Positions 21,718 through 32,473 of a stretch of 64,000 bases of DNA are shown here, piece after piece. The stretch comes from Tuctoria greenei (taxonomy: Eukaryota > Streptophyta > Magnoliopsida > Poales > Poaceae), in contig JAYESD010000004.1 of assembly GCA_036927565.1 (NCBI GenBank), positions 67,578,933 through 67,642,932 of the forward strand, written 5' to 3'. The notes under the pieces are model-generated. The model saw only the letters and a list, made by a program, of their open reading frames with translations, did no database searches and had not been told where the DNA came from. A program made the translations under genes and the position numbers. Positions within the stretch are counted from its first letter, which is position 1. Every line of letters starts with the position of its first letter.

Positions 21718-22408
21718 AAACCCTAAGTTCTCAGGAATATCGAACTTGTCCGGCCTTGGGCGGACTAGTTCGATTTAGGCTCTGGAAAAGTTCGGACTAG
21801 TCTGGTCATTATCAGACTAGTCCGACTTTGGTGAACCCCTTAGTGAATTGAGGAAAAGTCCGCACTTGGAGGACTTGTCCGATTTTTGTCATAGTGGTTA
21901 TTGTACTAGTTCGGATATTATCGGGCTTGTCCGATGTCGTGCAAAGTTGTGAAGTGTTGAGGACTAGTCCACACTGGGAAGGACTAGTCTGATCTTAGTC
22001 AAAAAGATATTGGACTAGTCCGTGGTGATATCGGACTAGTCCGGTCTATGTAAACCTGGACTATGTAGACAAGTTCGCACTGGTAGGACTTGTCCGATCT
22101 TGAACAAAGGAATTATCGGACTAGTCCACAGTATATCGGACTAGTCCGGTCCTATGTAAATTTGTGCATTGAATGAGTTTTCTTGTCCTTGAGCTCTTGG
22201 GGTGTATTTCTCCAACACACTCCACACACACTGATCTAATCTATTCAACTCTTGAGCTCTTTTCCATATAAATCCTCATTCTCCTTTCTTTTTGCGCTTT
22301 CTTCATAATTTCATTAAAACCTGCGCTCATCTCAACAATTTGGTTAGGATCTCATTTGTTTGTCATAAATCAACAAAAACCCACAAGGGATGCCTAGATG
22401 CACTTTCA
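21718..22408 (-). repeat. Maximus LTR, 5' part (right of Athila A) with palindrome array
   Basis: It ends at TGCACTTTCA (LTR start TGAAAGTGCA on the - strand). About 15 GGACTAGTCC or GGACTTGTCC motifs lie at 21740-22150, often as pairs 20-30 bp apart. The possible target-site base run ATGGT follows at 22409 but cannot be checked, because the other end of the element is lost. Confidence 0.8.
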
Positions 22409-23211
22409 ATGGTGGTCCGAGCCTTTTATAACCAAGATCGGATGCCTTACAAGTGGGATCCCGCGGCCTGACAGGTAGTCCTGGGGCGATCTTATCCTAA
22501 AGATCTAAGGCTTATCGCATAAGCTTCCTCTGAGGGTGGCAGTGGAGACTTAACATCTTGCCGCCTCCCTTGTCAATAGCCCACGCGTCGTTGCTAACGA
22601 CGACAGAAGGTGTCCTGTCAGCTTGTCCTATTGTCGCAAGCTACCCACTTGGCTGAGTGGGATAGGCCTGCAACGCCTTTACTGTGATGAGATTGGTCAT
22701 AGCGGTCTCTGACTGTTGGCGTGCCCCACATCGTGCGCCTGGTGTGGTTGCGGGTCTTCAATGTTTGACCGAAGCGGAGCGCTACACCTTTTAACTCCCA
22801 CACCTCACCGTCTGGGGCGAGCTTCGGGACACGTGGCAGCGTCGGGGTAGGTCCTCAATGGGAAGGCTTGCTCCAGTCCTTCATGATGCGTGGCGGCTCC
22901 GGGTTGCCTAGGGTATGTGGCAGCTCTTTGCTTGTTCCCTTGGGGGTACTGGCCCTTTGCACTCTGTGCCACGTGGCTGTCCCGGGGGCACTCTCCCAAG
23001 GATGGGTGAGGTTCCGTCCCTACATGTGGCGTCTCGGGAGCCCGTCACACTGGAGGCGCCAAGTCCCATCTTCAAGGCTTACGTGGCAGCACTGCAGCTT
23101 GATCTTCAGGGGAGGAAAGGCCTTGGCGCCTATAGAATGCATGGCGCCTTTGGACGTACCTTGCTGTCTTCATCCTGTGTGTGAGGGTACCCCATCTGCA
23201 GGGTACTGACA
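22409..23211 (-). repeat. Tat-2 3' LTR, right part
   Basis: It matches 58955-59757 of the Tat-4 LTR. It ends GGGTACTGACA at 23211 (LTR start TGTCAGTACCC on the - strand). A TATA box (TATAAAAGG on the - strand) is at 22422-22430. The left remainder was displaced by the Maximus LTR. ORFs here are GC-rich chance frames. The sequence next to it (23212-23283) is Tat leader with only a weak purine tract. Confidence 0.75.
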
Positions 23212-23283
23212 GTGTCCCCTGGGTTCACATTGGGCCGTGATGAAGAGCCCAAATGTGGAGCCCTTTCCATGCCTTCCCGAACT

Positions 23284-24953
23284 TGTTGACGGCTCCTAAG
23301 ATATACTAACTTATCATACTCGGCAACGGAGCCTGAAATGCTTGTTGGTATTTCTTATGCACCATTAACTAAACATTTCCAACTGATGTGTCACAAATGC
23401 TTGTTAATGGTTCTATTGGATCACAGAGTGAACTCCGCAAGCGCATGGAGGTATCATTGTAGAATTTCCCCTTAAGAGTGTTCCCAAGGGTGTCATTTAT
23501 TTGATCCCAAAGGAAGGCAGGGAGGAGATATAACAATCATCAAGTGGAAAGGGTAGACAGGTCTAGGTAAGAATCTAGTAAGGATGGATAAAATAATAGT
23601 GGAGGTAGTGTGACACACACAAGAGCTTTCAAGTCTAAGGGGGGTAAGATGATCCTAGAGGTTAGTTAAGGTTGAGAGTGATGGAGGTACTCCTACTATG
23701 CTCTATTGTACATATACATAGTCTAAACTAATTATTCATAAGCTAGATCAATAGTGAATACTTATGCTATGTGGTTCAACACATCGGGCATGGGCTTACC
23801 CCTAGGCATACTAGGGCGACTCCCGCCAAGAGCCTGTGGCATAGCCGAACATGGAGGATTACAAAGGACAGATAGGGTTGTCACCACCTACTACCTACCT
23901 CTTCAATCTGTGGGTCTACGAGGCATCCAATACTACTTAGGTATCCTAGCACCATGTTAGCATATTAAGTAATTACTTTAAGATCCTAGGCACAATCCAT
24001 CCTAAGGCAATGAATTGAATCATCATTGAACCAATGTTGATACACAACATAATTATCCATACTAACCTAGTTATGTTATAATTAACTAGACTATAGTGGG
24101 GGTCTATAGGTTCTGTGATAATGAGATATGTTCATGATGAAACGGTCATAGAAGCTATACCTTCCACATACATGGACTCCACAATCAAACAAGAAACGCT
24201 TTTCCCAAGTATATGTATAAGTAGAGACTAAAGATACTATCTTTATTATGCATAAAGTCACAAATACAAGAAAGAATACATGAGCCATACCTTTCCCAAT
24301 GTAGGATTGGGAAGAGAGAGACTCCTTACTCCTTTCCCAATTTGGACATGGGACTAGAGACTCTCCTCTCTACAACCTAACTCCTCTAAGACTATGGATG
24401 ATAGTGTATACAATAGAGATGAAGCTCAAGTGGTGTGTGTTGAAGTGAGGGGTAGGGGGTCCTATTTATACTAGTGTTGAGGTCGGTTCCCGCCACCAAA
24501 AGCACGCGAATCAGTCACCATTGACTCTTTCAAGCCAGGAGGAGCCAACACACGTCGTTTGACCGCGTTTGGCGCCAGGAAGGGGTCGGCCGAACCCCTG
24601 GTTCGGCCGACCTGGTCAGCACTAGAAACGCGGAGTGCTTCCTCCAGGTGGCTGCCAGGTGGCCCTTGATGTATATGAGTGATACACCGATGGATCTCCT
24701 CGGATACTTCTGTTTGTGGGCCATTTGATCCATGGGATGCTACATGTCGTCGCCTGATTGGCTGGGATGATATTTTATAGGATTGGTCCCTCTACATTTC
24801 CTCATTTCCTGCATAAAATGTTGCATACACATATTTCTCCAAGTACAAGTGGAATTGGGTTATATAGAAAGGTGGTGTGTGCAAGAAATGACAAATCCTT
24901 CACATAATTGAGTTAAATTGACAGATGGAATTGGTGTATAACAACCATCAACA
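23284..24953 (-). repeat. Athila B 3' LTR (1670 bp) with embedded PBS module
   Basis: The first 59 bp (23284-23342) are a module starting TGTTGACGGCT and containing a PBS-like CGGCAACGGAGCC; the Athila A type LTR start TGTTGGTATT follows at 23343. TATA-like CTATTTATA is at 24462-24470. The PPT (TTGGGGGAGTTT on the - strand) follows the right edge at 24954. Confidence 0.85.
24584..24612. promoter_or_regulatory. Perfect U3 hairpin of Athila LTRs
   Basis: GGTCGGCCGAACC, a CCT loop and GGTTCGGCCGACC form an exact 13-bp inverted repeat, about 115 bp upstream of the TATA box. Equivalent sites with one to a few changes lie at 16939-16966, 21342-21370, 31630-31658, 44506-44534 and 51226-51254, so all six Athila LTRs have it. 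Confidence 0.6.
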
Positions 24954-26327
24954 AACTCCCCCAAGCTTATCCTTTGCTCGTCTCGAGCAAAGTCAAGACT
25001 TTAGGTTGATGATCAGGAGTTGCTACAATGTATTATTTTCAAGAGTATCTAATGCACAACAAGATACTCTACCTAGTATTGCAGAAATTGGCTATGATAC
25101 TCTACCTTTCTTAAGTTATTATGGGGCTTATGCTTTTTCATATTCATGAGTAGTTGAAAGGTAGAATAGCAAATGGAGCAGACATAGCCTAGAAATCAAG
25201 TTCCACTTAAATCCTTGAGAATTCAATTTAGATATTAAGTACCTCAATTTGATTCTCTCAATCACTCCTTTGTGGATATTGGAAATATTTCTTCACCAAA
25301 GCATTATGCCTCTACTATTCCTACTCATTGAATTTGGCTTGTATGTGGAGCTTGGTAAGGAAAGTAAGTAGGCATATTTGCATCACATATATTGCTAAGT
25401 AAAAAGAGTAAGCCTCAGGAGAATTCAAATCTTAAATTTTTGATTCAAGACTAGTGCATGTGTGATGGAGTGGAAGTAAATGTGGATACTTGAGATAACT
25501 CCTTTTCTGTATAATCTCTCTTTCTTTTGCAGGGATGAAACAAGGCTACTTTTTTTTTCTCTTTTTTCCTTTTTTTCACATGCTTATGATGTAAGCATGC
25601 TTTTTTTTCATTTTCTTTTTGTAGCCATGTCTTCTACCCCCTTTGTTTGCAATGAATTTTGAAGAGAGTGCTAAACATGAATAACATGGAGTTTCTCTTT
25701 TTGTTGTGGTATGGTGGATATGATGGACGTTTTGCTTACTTCTAGTGTAGAAGTATAGCATGTTCAAGTGAAGTCTTGAATTCAAAAAGAGTTGAATGAT
25801 TTCTCACATAGGTATATACTAGTTTGACTAGGCTCAATGTGAAATCAAATAGCATATGCATAAGGTTTTGTCTATGTATGAATATCATATGGCTTTGGTA
25901 GGTATTTCCAATCAATTGAGGGACTTAAATCTTTTTAGAATTTCTCCGGAAATCTATGTTTTACTTTCAAATTAGGACTAGCAGCCCTATTACTAATTCT
26001 AATCTTGCAACAACCTTGAATTAGATTAAGCTTTTGCTACCCACTACTTCCAAATTAAGGTAAAAGTATTTCAAACCAATGAAAGCAATATTCGGAGAGT
26101 AGCAAGTTGTAAACTAGAGACTTAGGAAAATAAAACAGAGCAACTATTCATCATTTGATCTATGTTAATTCTAAATCATTCTTACCGCACATCTTTATTT
26201 GATGAATGCAAATATAACCTATTTTTTTATTTTAGATGCAAGGTGGATGATGGATGGATGGAAAATAAATATGCAAGGAATGTGATACATGTTACCTCCA
26301 GTGGGGGTCCTCCCCCAGGCTTGTTCT
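24954..26327 (-). other. Athila B 3' non-coding region
   Basis: PPT, then AT-rich DNA with T-runs (25548-25620) shared with Athila A and C. No gene seen. Confidence 0.6.
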
Positions 26328-27851
26328 TCAACTACCTCCGTGATAAGGGTTGAACCCTTGATGACGGAAGTACACTGCAAGATCGGCTTGTTGTTGTTGT
26401 AGCGCCGTGTTGAAGTTGGTGAATTGAGCATCCATGTGTTGTTGCCAATCCTTGTTACCTTGAACATGCTCTTGGAGTGTGCTGTAGATGTCACCCATTC
26501 TCACTTCAAGTTCTCCCATACGTCTAGTGAGGTCCTTCATTCCTTGGCTATAGTCATGATGACTTCTAGCCGAAAAGGAACGACGTCCTCTCATGGACGT
26601 TGGGGGCAAGCAGCTAGAGCTTGAAGTGGATAAGGGTGGATCCCTTTGCCATTCTTGCCAAGATGATCCCCCAGTCTCATACGTTGGAGGTTGAGTCCGT
26701 CCGGGCACACAACCCGTTGGGTTCTCTTCCTCTTGGTATTCATGGACCAGAGAGATTATCGGTGGCATGTCTGTGACTACAGCCCTTGCATGATTCCTAG
26801 TTACCCTGCCAGAGACATTACTTCTTCTTGCTTCCTCAAGGGGAAGAAGATTAATGGTTAGCCTCTGGCATTTGTACCAATGAAAATCCGGGTTAGATAA
26901 TCGAATTTCATTGACAAAGACGGGATATAAAAATATCAAGGAGCCATCATGATCATGCTTAAGGGTATGTCCTTGCACTAAATAGTCTTCATCAATTAAT
27001 TATCTTTCAGTTTCAATATATTCAAATGAAGTGTATTTAAGTGCTCCTACCCTATCAGCAATATGAGTAATCAATGAACTGCATTCAATTGGTCCTGATC
27101 TTGAAATGTAATCTAACCATTGTGTAATCATGGCTTTGACTGGAGAAACTATTATATTTTTAGTCATGGCAAAAAAAATTTTCAATTCATCATCTTGCAG
27201 AACCCTAACATCTCCCCTAGGGAACATAGTCATAGCCACCCATCTATGCATGAAGCGTAAGGTAGGGTTTTGGATGTGGCTATTCCTAGGAGCCGTACAT
27301 GTGACCTCACTTGTTAGCTCATGCCAAAAACTTTGTTTGTTAAACTTAGGCAAATTGTCTAAATCTATCAAACACAATTTATGGAAGCCTAGGATGCTAC
27401 CTAATTCTTTCCATAGGATGTTGTACTTTTTTTGAAATAATCTGAAAGTAATACCAGTATATCCTATTCTTAGCATGCAAAGGAATTGGATAGTGAGAAG
27501 GCGTGAACCTTTCTCCTCTATGTGAGCAAAATCATTAAATCCAATTGCATGCTAAATGGAAAGAAATTCGAAGTCCATACCTATTTTGGAGATCATATGT
27601 GGATCGTAAGCCTTGGTGTGGCGGAACTCACGATCTTGGAGAAGCTTGCGTGCTTGATCTTCAACTTCGCTTTGTATGTCAAGGTCGTTGTCATGATGAA
27701 GTTGGTGTGGGTTGCTTCTCTGTTCCATGGGAGTGTCCTCACACACACTTCTCCTCCTTGGGCTTGTACCCATGGAAGAGAGGCGTGCACTAGAACCTTC
27801 ACCACGGCTTGAGCTTGCAGCCGCCTTCCTCTCTCCAAACAACCTCTTCAT
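26328..27851 (-). pseudogene. Athila ORF2 (ATHILA ORF-1 family type)
   Basis: One - strand frame from an ATG at 27851, start MKRLFGERK, interrupted by stops near 27552, 27520 and 27000. The central block (NPTLRFMHRWVAMTMFPRGD, then PVKAMITQWL and GPIECSSL) is the conserved core of the Athila-associated protein (Pfam ATHILA). The C-terminus is Ser-rich and then Gln/Glu-rich with a heptad pattern (MGELEVRMGDIYSTLQEH), a likely coiled coil. Its role is unknown; it sits where an env-like ORF is placed in Athila. I see no membrane segment. Confidence 0.75.
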
Positions 27852-28571
27852 GTCTTTTTGAGTTCAACAAGCAAGAACAAAACAAGGCGAGAAAAATCCA
27901 AAAAGAAGCGATGTTTGGAAAATAAAACTCTTAACGAATTTTCTCCTCTTGAAAGCTTGAGTGTAAAATGCAAATGCAAACAAAAGAAAATCTTTTTGGG
28001 GATGGATTTGAGCAAGAGTGTTACAATGAAGAGCAAGAAAAACAAGGTGAGTTAGAGAGTGACTTGGGGCGGTGTAAAATGATGTGGTGTGTGAAGAGAG
28101 GTGATCCTCACGGCCACAATTTATAGGGTGCACCCTCCAAAGGTCACTTGCGGTTCAAAATATAGCCGTTGGAAGAAGGGGAGCCAATTTGGCTCCACTC
28201 CCTGTTCGGTCGACCGGGGGTTCGGCCGACCTGACAGGTGGCCTCCCTGGTTCCCCTTTTGGCAAGTGGCTACCCAACGGCTATAAAGTTAGCACGTTGG
28301 TGAAATGCCACATGTGTAGCTCAAAAAAATTGTTTTTCAAATAAAAACCTTTTTTCAAATTCAATAAAAAAATTTCCTTTGAAAAGAAAGAAAGAAAGAT
28401 GATAGTTGAGAATATAAGATTCTCAACTTGTTAGGAAAAATCAAATATGCAATGGGAAAAATCCAAATGGGGTGGAAAAAGAAAGAAAGAAAAATAAAGT
28501 GGGATAACTACCAATTTAATCTATTGGCGTAGGTCTCACCACCGTCCGGTGAGATGGACATTCCTCCGTCT
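27852..28571 (-). other. Athila B spacer between gag-PR and ORF2 (site of the missing RT-RH-IN)
   Basis: Non-coding, A-rich on parts, with short GAAA repeats (28383-28500) and a palindromic TCGGTCGACC / TTCGGCCGACC pair near 28206-28232. Autonomous Athila elements carry RT, RNase H and integrase here. The motif ATAACTACCAAT at about 28504 recurs at the same place in Athila C. Confidence 0.65.
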
Positions 28572-30629
28572 TCATTTCACATCCGGGCCCGGAGGGATGG
28601 GCTTGGACGGCTTGTCTTGCTTCTTCTTCCATTCCTTCTTTGGCAGCTTGGTGGACTTGGGCCTTCGGGAAGGTCCAGATGATTCTGTCGCCTTTGGATA
28701 TCGGCGTGGTTGAAGTGACGGATTCTCCTTGTAGATTAATCTTCTCGTGAATACAATGAGTGAGTCCACCTTTGGAGGTGTGACTTCGACCTCTCTGATG
28801 TCTTTATCATTCGGCCCATACTTGATTCGAATCATGCAGCATTGCTCTAATCTTGGCCGAAAGTTAAATTTTTCCTCCTTGCCATTGATATGGAAGTGGA
28901 TTTCTCCAGCTCCCACATCTATGCGAGCTTTTGCGGTGCTTAGGAATGGACGCCCAAGAATGAGTGGTGTATCTTTCCTAGTGTCCATGTCTAGCACCAC
29001 AAAATCCACGGGTATGAAGCAACTCTGGATCTTCCCCGGGACGTCTTCAGCAATACCCACTGGATAACAGACTGAAGAGTCAGCCAGTTGTAGCTGCATT
29101 GGTGTCAGAGTCAGTTCTGTGAAGTTCAGTTGGTTGAACACAACCTTGGCCATCACACTAACACTTGCTCCCGGATCACAAAGTGCCTTGTCAAAGTTGT
29201 GAGCCCCAATTGAGCATGAAATGGTAGGACACCCAGGGTCCTTCTTCCAGTTGCTCTCTCATACAGAAATCATGTTGACATTTTCCATCGAGGGTTTTGG
29301 TTGGCCTGGCATCTTGCCATTCTCCATCGGAGGAATAGCAGCTGCCAGTTGAGCCAACTGAGTCTCGAGCATCTTGTTGAATCTCAGTTGATTCTTGAAG
29401 GCTGAGGATAGTCCTTCCATCTTTGCATTAATATTCTCTAGGGTCTTGTCATTAGCTGGCAGCTTCTTGTATAGGGCATCGTCGATCTTGAGCTGGCTAA
29501 TGGCAAGTTCTCTCAAGTTGGGCTGATTTCCAGGGTTGCCATTGTTGTTGTACCATCCTTGAAAGAATGGGCGTTGTTGACCCCACCCTTGACCTCCTGG
29601 ACGATAGACATTGTTGTTGTTGAAATTTCAATTGTGGGTGAGGTATAGGGAATCCTCACAAGTTTCTGGGCAATCATTGCCCATATGACCCGTGTTTCCA
29701 CAGACTTCACATGTGATGTGAGAGTCTAGGGCATAGGCATTGCCAGACACTTCACCACTGGCTTGTCCATCTATTTTCTTCATTAGGAGGTCCAATTTGG
29801 CAGCAATCATGTCCACCTCCTTCAAGGTGTGCATGCCTCGCTGTCGGGTATGGAGACGCTCATCGTTCCATCTCATGTTGGACACCATCTTCTCAATAAG
29901 ATGTTTAGCTTTTGGCACCGTCAATGAGAAGAAGGCTCCTCCAGTAGCAGCATCCAAATGTTCACAAGCTGATGGGATCAGCCCGTTATAGAAATTCTGA
30001 ATAAGGAGCCAGTCATCCATCCCATGGTGGGGACAGGCTATGATGTACTCCTAAAGCCTTTCCCATGCCTCAGGAATATATTCCTTGAGCTCTTGCTGAA
30101 AGCTGGAAATCCTTCCACGTAGGGCATTGGTTTTGCCCAACGGGAAGATTTTGGCGAGGAATACCGTAGAACACTTCTCCCAGGTGTCTACAACAATTCA
30201 GTTCGCGTAGAACCACTGTTTCGCTCTCCCAAGGAGAGAGAACGGGAACAGTCTTAGACGAACCGCATCCGGAGACACGTCCTTGATCTTAAAAGTGATG
30301 CAGATCTCGAGGAATTGTTGCAAGTGAGCACTTGCATCCTCATTATCCTTCCCACAGAATGTGTTGGCTTGCACCATAGTGATAAGGCCAGTTTTGATCG
30401 CGAAGTTCACATCTCCCGTGTTAACAGTGGGCCCAATAGGCACATTGTTAGCAGAGGGATATGAGAACTCACGAAGGGTCTTTTGAGCCATTGGCGTTTG
30501 GATTGTTGGTGTAAAAATGTTGTCTTGCTTTGCCACTTCAATCTTCTGAGGAGTAACGACATGGGGTCGGTCTCTCAGAAGAGATTCGGGATCTTCAACA
30601 AAGTTTTCCTGTAGGCGGAAACCAGACAT
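28572..30629 (-). pseudogene. gag: Athila gag-protease
   Basis: Start ATG at 30629. A single frame carries the Athila gag core (LFPFSLLGRAKQWF, then the LIQNFYNGL block), a zinc knuckle CEVCGNTGHMGNDC (about 29720-29680), a coiled-coil-like linker (about 29515-29300) and an aspartic protease with LCDPGASVSVM (about 29180) and LILGRPFL. It ends in a basic Pro/Lys tail and a stop at 28572. In-frame stops at 30198, 29628 and 29259 are all TGA, consistent with CGA-to-TGA change. No RT follows. Confidence 0.85.
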
Positions 30630-30739
30630 ACACTACCCTGTTTTCACAATAAATGTGAAAACAAAGAATGTTTATCTTACTAAAATCCTACCCAGGGTTC
30701 TATCCTATTCACTCAGTCATGTTATATATCTATTTGCCT

Positions 30740-30818
30740 TCCCCGACAACAGAAATGTATGTTGACGGTTCCTAAGATATACTAACAAATCATCCCCGGC
30801 AACGGCACCAAAAATGCT
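30740..30818 (-). other. Athila B primer-binding region with an extra 59-bp module
   Basis: A decayed PBS (about 30741-30757) is followed by a full 59-bp module (30760-30818) whose end CCCCGGCAACGGCACCA (- strand TGGTGCCGTTGCC) can serve as PBS. Athila PBSs are of tRNA-Asp type (TGGCGCCGTTGCC). The next module, at 30819, is already part of the LTR. Confidence 0.7.
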
Positions 30819-32002
30819 TGTTGACGGCTCGTAAGATATACTAAGAAATCATCCCCAGCAACGGCGCCAGAAATCCTTGTTGGTATTTCTTATGCACCAT
30901 TAACTAAACATTTCCAACTGATGTGTGAGAAATGCTTGTTAATGGTTTCATTGGATCCCAGAGTGAATTCCGCAAGCGCACGGAGGTATCATTGTAGCAT
31001 TTCCCCTTAAGAGTATTCCCAAGGGTGTCATTTATTTGATCCCAAAGGAAGGCAGGGGAGAGATATAACAATAATCAAGTGGAAACGGTAGATAGGTCTA
31101 GGTAAGAATCTAGTAAGGATGGATAAAATAATAGTGGAGGTAGAGTGACACACACAAGAGCTTTCAAGTCTAAAGGGGGTAAGAGGATCCTAGAGGTTAG
31201 TTAAGGTTGAGAGTTATGGAGGTACTCCTACTGTGCTCTATTGTACATATACATAGTCTAAAGTAATTATTCATAAGCTAGATCAATAGTGAATACTTAT
31301 GCTGTGTGGTTCAACACATCGGGCATGGTCTTACCCCTAGCAATACTAGGGCGACTCCCGCCAAGATACTGTGGCATAGCCGAACATGGAGGATTACAAA
31401 GAACAGATAGGGCTGTGACCACCAAACTCCTATAAGACTATGGATGATAGTGTATACAATAGAGATGAAGCTCAAGTGGTGTGTGTTGAAGAGAGGGGTA
31501 GGGGGTCCTATTTATACTAGTGTTGAGGTCGGTTCCCACTACCAAAAGCGCGCGAATCAGTCACCATTAACTCCTTCAAGCCAAGAGGGGCCAACACGCA
31601 TCGTTTGACCGCATTTGGCGCCAGGAAGGGGTCGGTCGAACCCCTGGTTCGGCCGACCTGGTCAGCACTCCAAATGCGGAGTGCTTCCTCCAGGTGGCTA
31701 CCAGGTGGGCCCCCTTGATGTATATGGGTGATACAACGTTGGATCTCCTCAGATACTTCTGTTTGTAGGCCATTTGATCCAATGGATGCCACGTGTCATC
31801 GCCTGACTGGCTGGGATAATATTTTATAGGATTAGTCCCTCTACATTTCCTCATTTCCTGCATAAAATGCTGCATACACATATATCTCCATGTCCAAGTG
31901 GAATTGGGTTAGATAGAATGGTGATGTTTGCAAGAAATGACAAATCCTTCACATAATTTAGTTAATTTGACGGATGAAATTGGTATATAACAGCTGGCAT
32001 CA
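30819..32002 (-). repeat. Athila B 5' LTR with internal deletion
   Basis: It opens with the 59-bp module (30819-30877), then TGTTGGTATT. Near 31420 it jumps from the conserved block to the region next to the TATA, missing about 490 bp present in the left LTR (about 23890-24380). TATA-like CTATTTATA is at 31508-31516, a near-perfect U3 hairpin at 31630-31658. The last 12 bases match Athila C with two changes. Confidence 0.85.
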
Positions 32003-32007
32003 GCACT

Positions 32008-32473
32008 CTGCTTTAAATTATGTCTTGGATAGCCGAAGCGGTGGGTGCTTCTACCAATCGTCTCCACACGTCCTCCTCAAGTCGAGAGGTTGCGGTGACG
32101 AGATCTTTGCTGCTGCCGCTTCTCTACCTTCTGTGGTGCCTTTAACCGCTATTGTTCCCGATGCGGTTACAACACTTCCGTACGCCCCGCCCGTATGGGA
32201 GTTGATTTTTCTATTTTTCCGAGTGGCCGACCACCTGGTCCAGTGCTCCAACCCCGGGGCATAGGGCCCATTGCCATGGGCGCCGCGTCCTAAGTGCTGT
32301 GGGATGATCCTTTGTTCGAGGTACTCGGGTGTCGCGGGGGTGATTAAAAAAGGAAACCTTTTATAGGGATCATTTCCCTCCCTATTCACACCCCGCATCC
32401 TAGGCTTTTGCCTTCTCCCTCGAGCACTCGACCTTTCTTACCTTTGTCAAAGCTCCCACCTTCACTTGCTCCA
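32008..32473 (+). promoter_or_regulatory. Leader of the Tat-2 antisense ORF with TATA-like site
   Basis: This stretch lies between the Tat 3' LTR side and the ATG at 32474 and is homologous to 59810-60276 in Tat-4. TTAAAAAAGG at 32344-32353, 120 bp upstream of the ATG, aligns with TTTAAAAGG in Tat-4. Both leaders end GCTCCA before ATGG. This suggests a promoter reading opposite to the pol genes. Confidence 0.45.

Larger units (their letters stand above)
13443..22408 (-). mobile_element. Maximus/SIRE element, - strand: gag, PBS and one LTR only
   Basis: Read on the - strand: an LTR starting TGAAAGTGCA (right edge 22408) and ending GGCCACA (left edge 15229), then a tRNA-Met type PBS, then gag, which stops abruptly at 13443. 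PR, IN, RT and the other LTR are absent. The LTR is split by Athila A. The gag overlaps in content with the + strand copy at 7530-7905, so these are two copies rather than one simple inverted element. The right flank is Tat LTR, so this copy probably inserted there. Confidence 0.8.
23284..32002 (-). mobile_element. Athila B, non-autonomous (gag-PR plus ORF2, no RT/IN)
   Basis: Flanked by GAACT (23279-23283) and GCACT (32003-32007), a target duplication with one mismatch; Tat sequence resumes on the right. LTRs are 1670 bp (left) and 1184 bp (right, with a deletion of about 490 bp). Between them, read on the - strand: PBS region, gag-protease ending in a stop, non-coding DNA, ORF2, 3' region, PPT. 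No trace of RT, RNase H or integrase lies between 28572 and 27851. By eye the LTRs differ by about 6 % in their first 140 shared bases. Confidence 0.85.

Noticed and set aside
22800..23210. Host gene in the GC-rich stretch 22800-23210 and in 59258-59720
   Set aside because: Both stretches align with each other as Tat LTR. The open frames are short, on both strands, and not conserved in frame.
28383..28500. GAAA microsatellite and A-rich tract as a possible element end
   Set aside because: It lies inside Athila B, has no target duplication or poly-A tail structure, and is simple-sequence slippage.
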